NCBI GenBank assembly: GCA_003138355.1
Contig: PLFX01000011.1
Location: forward strand, 1 to 64,000
Length of the DNA: 64,000 nucleotides
Source of the DNA: Solirubrobacterales bacterium
GTDB lineage: Bacteria > Actinomycetota > Thermoleophilia > Solirubrobacterales > Solirubrobacteraceae
Direction: 5' to 3'
Shown: positions 62,769 through 64,000 of the stretch, one piece after another
Layout: the number at the start of each line of letters is the position of its first letter
How positions within the stretch are numbered: position 1 is the first letter of the stretch
Notes under the pieces: model-generated
What the model was told of the DNA's origin: nothing
The model's database searches: none
Seen by the model: the letters and a program-made list of their open reading frames with translations, nothing else
Program-made: the position numbers and the translations under genes

Positions 62769-63902
62769 ATGCCGCCACTGATCACACGCGAGGAAGCCCT
62801 GTCGCTTGGCGCGATCGTCGACCACGCGGAGATCGAGGAGCTAATCGAGCGGGCGTGGCGTGCACGCGTCGAGCGCTTCGGCGATGCGACCGACATGTGT
62901 TCGCTGGTCAACGCAAAGTCAGGCGGCTGCGCTGAGGATTGCGGCTTCTGCGCGCAGTCGCGCCACGCAGCGGCCGACACACCGATGCACGCGATGATGG
63001 AGCCCGAGCAGATGCTCGCTCACGCGCGCGCCGCCGAGGCTGCGGGCGCCCACCGCTTCTGCATGGTCGCGCAGGGCCAGGGGCTGTCCAAGCGCGACTT
63101 CGAGAAGGTGCTCGAGGGCGCGCGGCTCGTTGCCGAACACACGAACCTCAAGCGCTGTGCCTCGATCGGCCACATGTCGGTCGAGCGCGCGAAGCAGCTT
63201 CGCGAAGCTGGTGTCCAGCGCGTCCACCACAACGTCGAGAGCGCCGCGAGCTTCTACCCGGAGGTCTCGCAGACCGTGCGCTACGAGAGCCGGCTGCGGA
63301 CGATCGCGGCGGTCAAGGAGGCCGGACTCGAGACTTGCGTCGGCGGAATCCTGAACCTTGGCGAGACGGCCGAGCAGCGCGTCGAGATGGCATTCGAGCT
63401 ATCGGAGATCAACCCGACGAGCGTGCCGATCAACCTGCTGATCCCGCGCGATGGGACCAAGTTCGGCGACCGGACGGTGATGGACCCGTGGGAGGCGGTC
63501 AAATGGGTCGCGATCTTCCGGCTGATCCTGCCGGAGGCCCTGTTCCGGCTCTGCGGCGGGCGAATCGAGAACCTCGGGGAGCTCCAGCCGCTCGCGGTCA
63601 AGGCCGGCTTGAACGGCGTGATGATGGGCAACTTCCTGACCGCCCTCGGCGCCGCGCCCGAGGAGGACCGGGCGATGTTCGAAGAGCTCGGCCTCAACGT
63701 CGCTCGCCAGGCGGACAACGGGCGCAACCCGCGCCCCGACAACCGCTCCGGCTGGCTCGAGGGCGACACGCCGGATGGCGCGACCGAGGCGGAGCCCGCA
63801 GGCGAGTTCGGGCTGGATGTCCGGCTGTGGGATCCCTCGGCGCAGCTGCGCTATGCGCGGAAGCGACGAGCGCGCCCGGAGGCGGCGGAGCTCGGACGGT
63901 GA
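62769..63902 (+). CDS. bioB: Biotin synthase
   Basis: A 377-residue radical-SAM enzyme that inserts sulfur into dethiobiotin. The SAM cluster motif is in 'GGCAEDCGFCAQS' (Cys54, Cys58, Cys61). 'RCASIGHMSVE', 'HHNVESAASFYPEV' and 'GGILNLGETAEQRVEM' carry further cluster and substrate residues. A C-terminal extension of about 40 residues ('GDTPDGATEAEPAGEFGLDVRLWDPSAQL') goes beyond the usual end. bioF begins in its stop codon (GTGA). Confidence 0.95.
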   Translation: MPPLITREEALSLGAIVDHAEIEELIERAWRARVERFGDATDMCSLVNAKSGGCAEDCGFCAQSRHAAADTPMHAMMEPEQMLAHARAAEAAGAHRFCMVAQGQGLSKRDFEKVLEGARLVAEHTNLKRCASIGHMSVERAKQLREAGVQRVHHNVESAASFYPEVSQTVRYESRLRTIAAVKEAGLETCVGGILNLGETAEQRVEMAFELSEINPTSVPINLLIPRDGTKFGDRTVMDPWEAVKWVAIFRLILPEALFRLCGGRIENLGELQPLAVKAGLNGVMMGNFLTALGAAPEEDRAMFEELGLNVARQADNGRNPRPDNRSGWLEGDTPDGATEAEPAGEFGLDVRLWDPSAQLRYARKRRARPEAAELGR

Positions 63903-64000
63903 TCGACCTCGAGGCGGAGCTGGCAGAGCTGCGGCGCCGCGGGCTGCATCGCTCGACGCGCCTCGTGAGCGGGCCACAGGGACCACAGGTGCTGGTCGAC
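63899..64000 (+). CDS. bioF: 8-amino-7-oxononanoate synthase, N-terminal fragment
   Basis: The first 34 codons of a gene cut by the window end. GTG at 63899 overlaps the bioB stop as GTGA. 'LEAELAELRRRGLHRSTRL' and 'SGPQGPQVLVD' match the N-terminus of BioF, which condenses pimeloyl-CoA/ACP with alanine. The operon context (biotin carrier, bioB) supports this strongly. It also argues that the oxoamine synthase at 36761 has another role. Confidence 0.85.
   Translation, partial: MIDLEAELAELRRRGLHRSTRLVSGPQGPQVLVD

Overview
The window is GC-rich chromosomal DNA from an actinobacterium. CarD, an actinobacterial-type IHF, a PimA-like glycosyltransferase, an ArsC with a three-helix-bundle domain, DUF3618/DUF4235 envelope genes and the ChdC/FprA pair all point to Actinobacteriota. 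Thermoleophilia (Solirubrobacterales or a relative) is my best guess. That guess rests on gene content, because no rRNA or tRNA gene is visible. Genes are packed tightly, and ATGA or GTGA stop/start overlaps are frequent.

Layout. (1) 1-2833: a twin PRC-barrel protein with a Gly/Met repeat linker, a RibD/DHFR-like reductase and an unknown protein with a zinc-knuckle-like N-terminus. (2) 2856-25940: a long minus-strand housekeeping block. Read in its own direction it runs phasin-like gene, tilS, hpt, ftsH, folP, folB, tetR, folK, coaX, dus, greA, lysS, clpC, radA, disA, carD, ispD, PHP phosphatase, ispF, cysS, rlmB, sigH. This closely follows the order of the tilS-to-sigH region of Bacillus. 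A three-gene plus-strand island (15455-16412) interrupts it. (3) 26079-35599: cell-surface and accessory genes, including a secreted fibronectin-like protein, an acyl-CoA dehydrogenase, two lipoproteins, a secreted glucuronyl C5-epimerase-like protein with a collagen-like linker, a MoxR/VWA pair and an AlkA-type glycosylase. (4) 35619-38029: a divergent pair, a GNAT-like acyltransferase and an alpha-oxoamine synthase with serine-palmitoyltransferase-like features. This is a possible sphingolipid module. (5) 38333-42758: an IHF paralogue and tandem glutamine synthetases (type I lacking the adenylylation Tyr, then type III), with competing hairpins ahead of glnA. (6) 42751-45810: an arsenic cluster (two ArsC-like phosphatases, an aquaglyceroporin, ArsR, ArsM). 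(7) 45886-56391: metH, a GIY-YIG protein, an orphan histidine kinase, a PimA-like glycosyltransferase fused to a flippase-like domain, then chdC, fprA and a second HhH-GPD glycosylase. (8) 56443-60084: erpA diverging from bolA-grxD, DegV, and a minus-strand operon of four tiny envelope genes, one of only 39 codons. (9) 60142-64000: a nitrilase, an acyltransferase, a GT2, a biotin carrier, bioB and the start of bioF.

How the genes work together. The main block combines folate, isoprenoid, CoA and tRNA metabolism with proteostasis (FtsH, ClpC), DNA damage sensing (DisA, RadA) and transcription control (SigH, CarD, GreA). The BolA/CGFS-glutaredoxin/ErpA set and the ChdC/FprA pair form an iron-sulfur and heme centre. 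Findings most worth checking are the possible sphingolipid pair, the glnA leader structures, two genes (carD, plsC) that may start at ATT/ATC, the epimerase with a collagen-like linker, the glycosyltransferase-flippase fusion, and a short intergenic repeat found at three sites.
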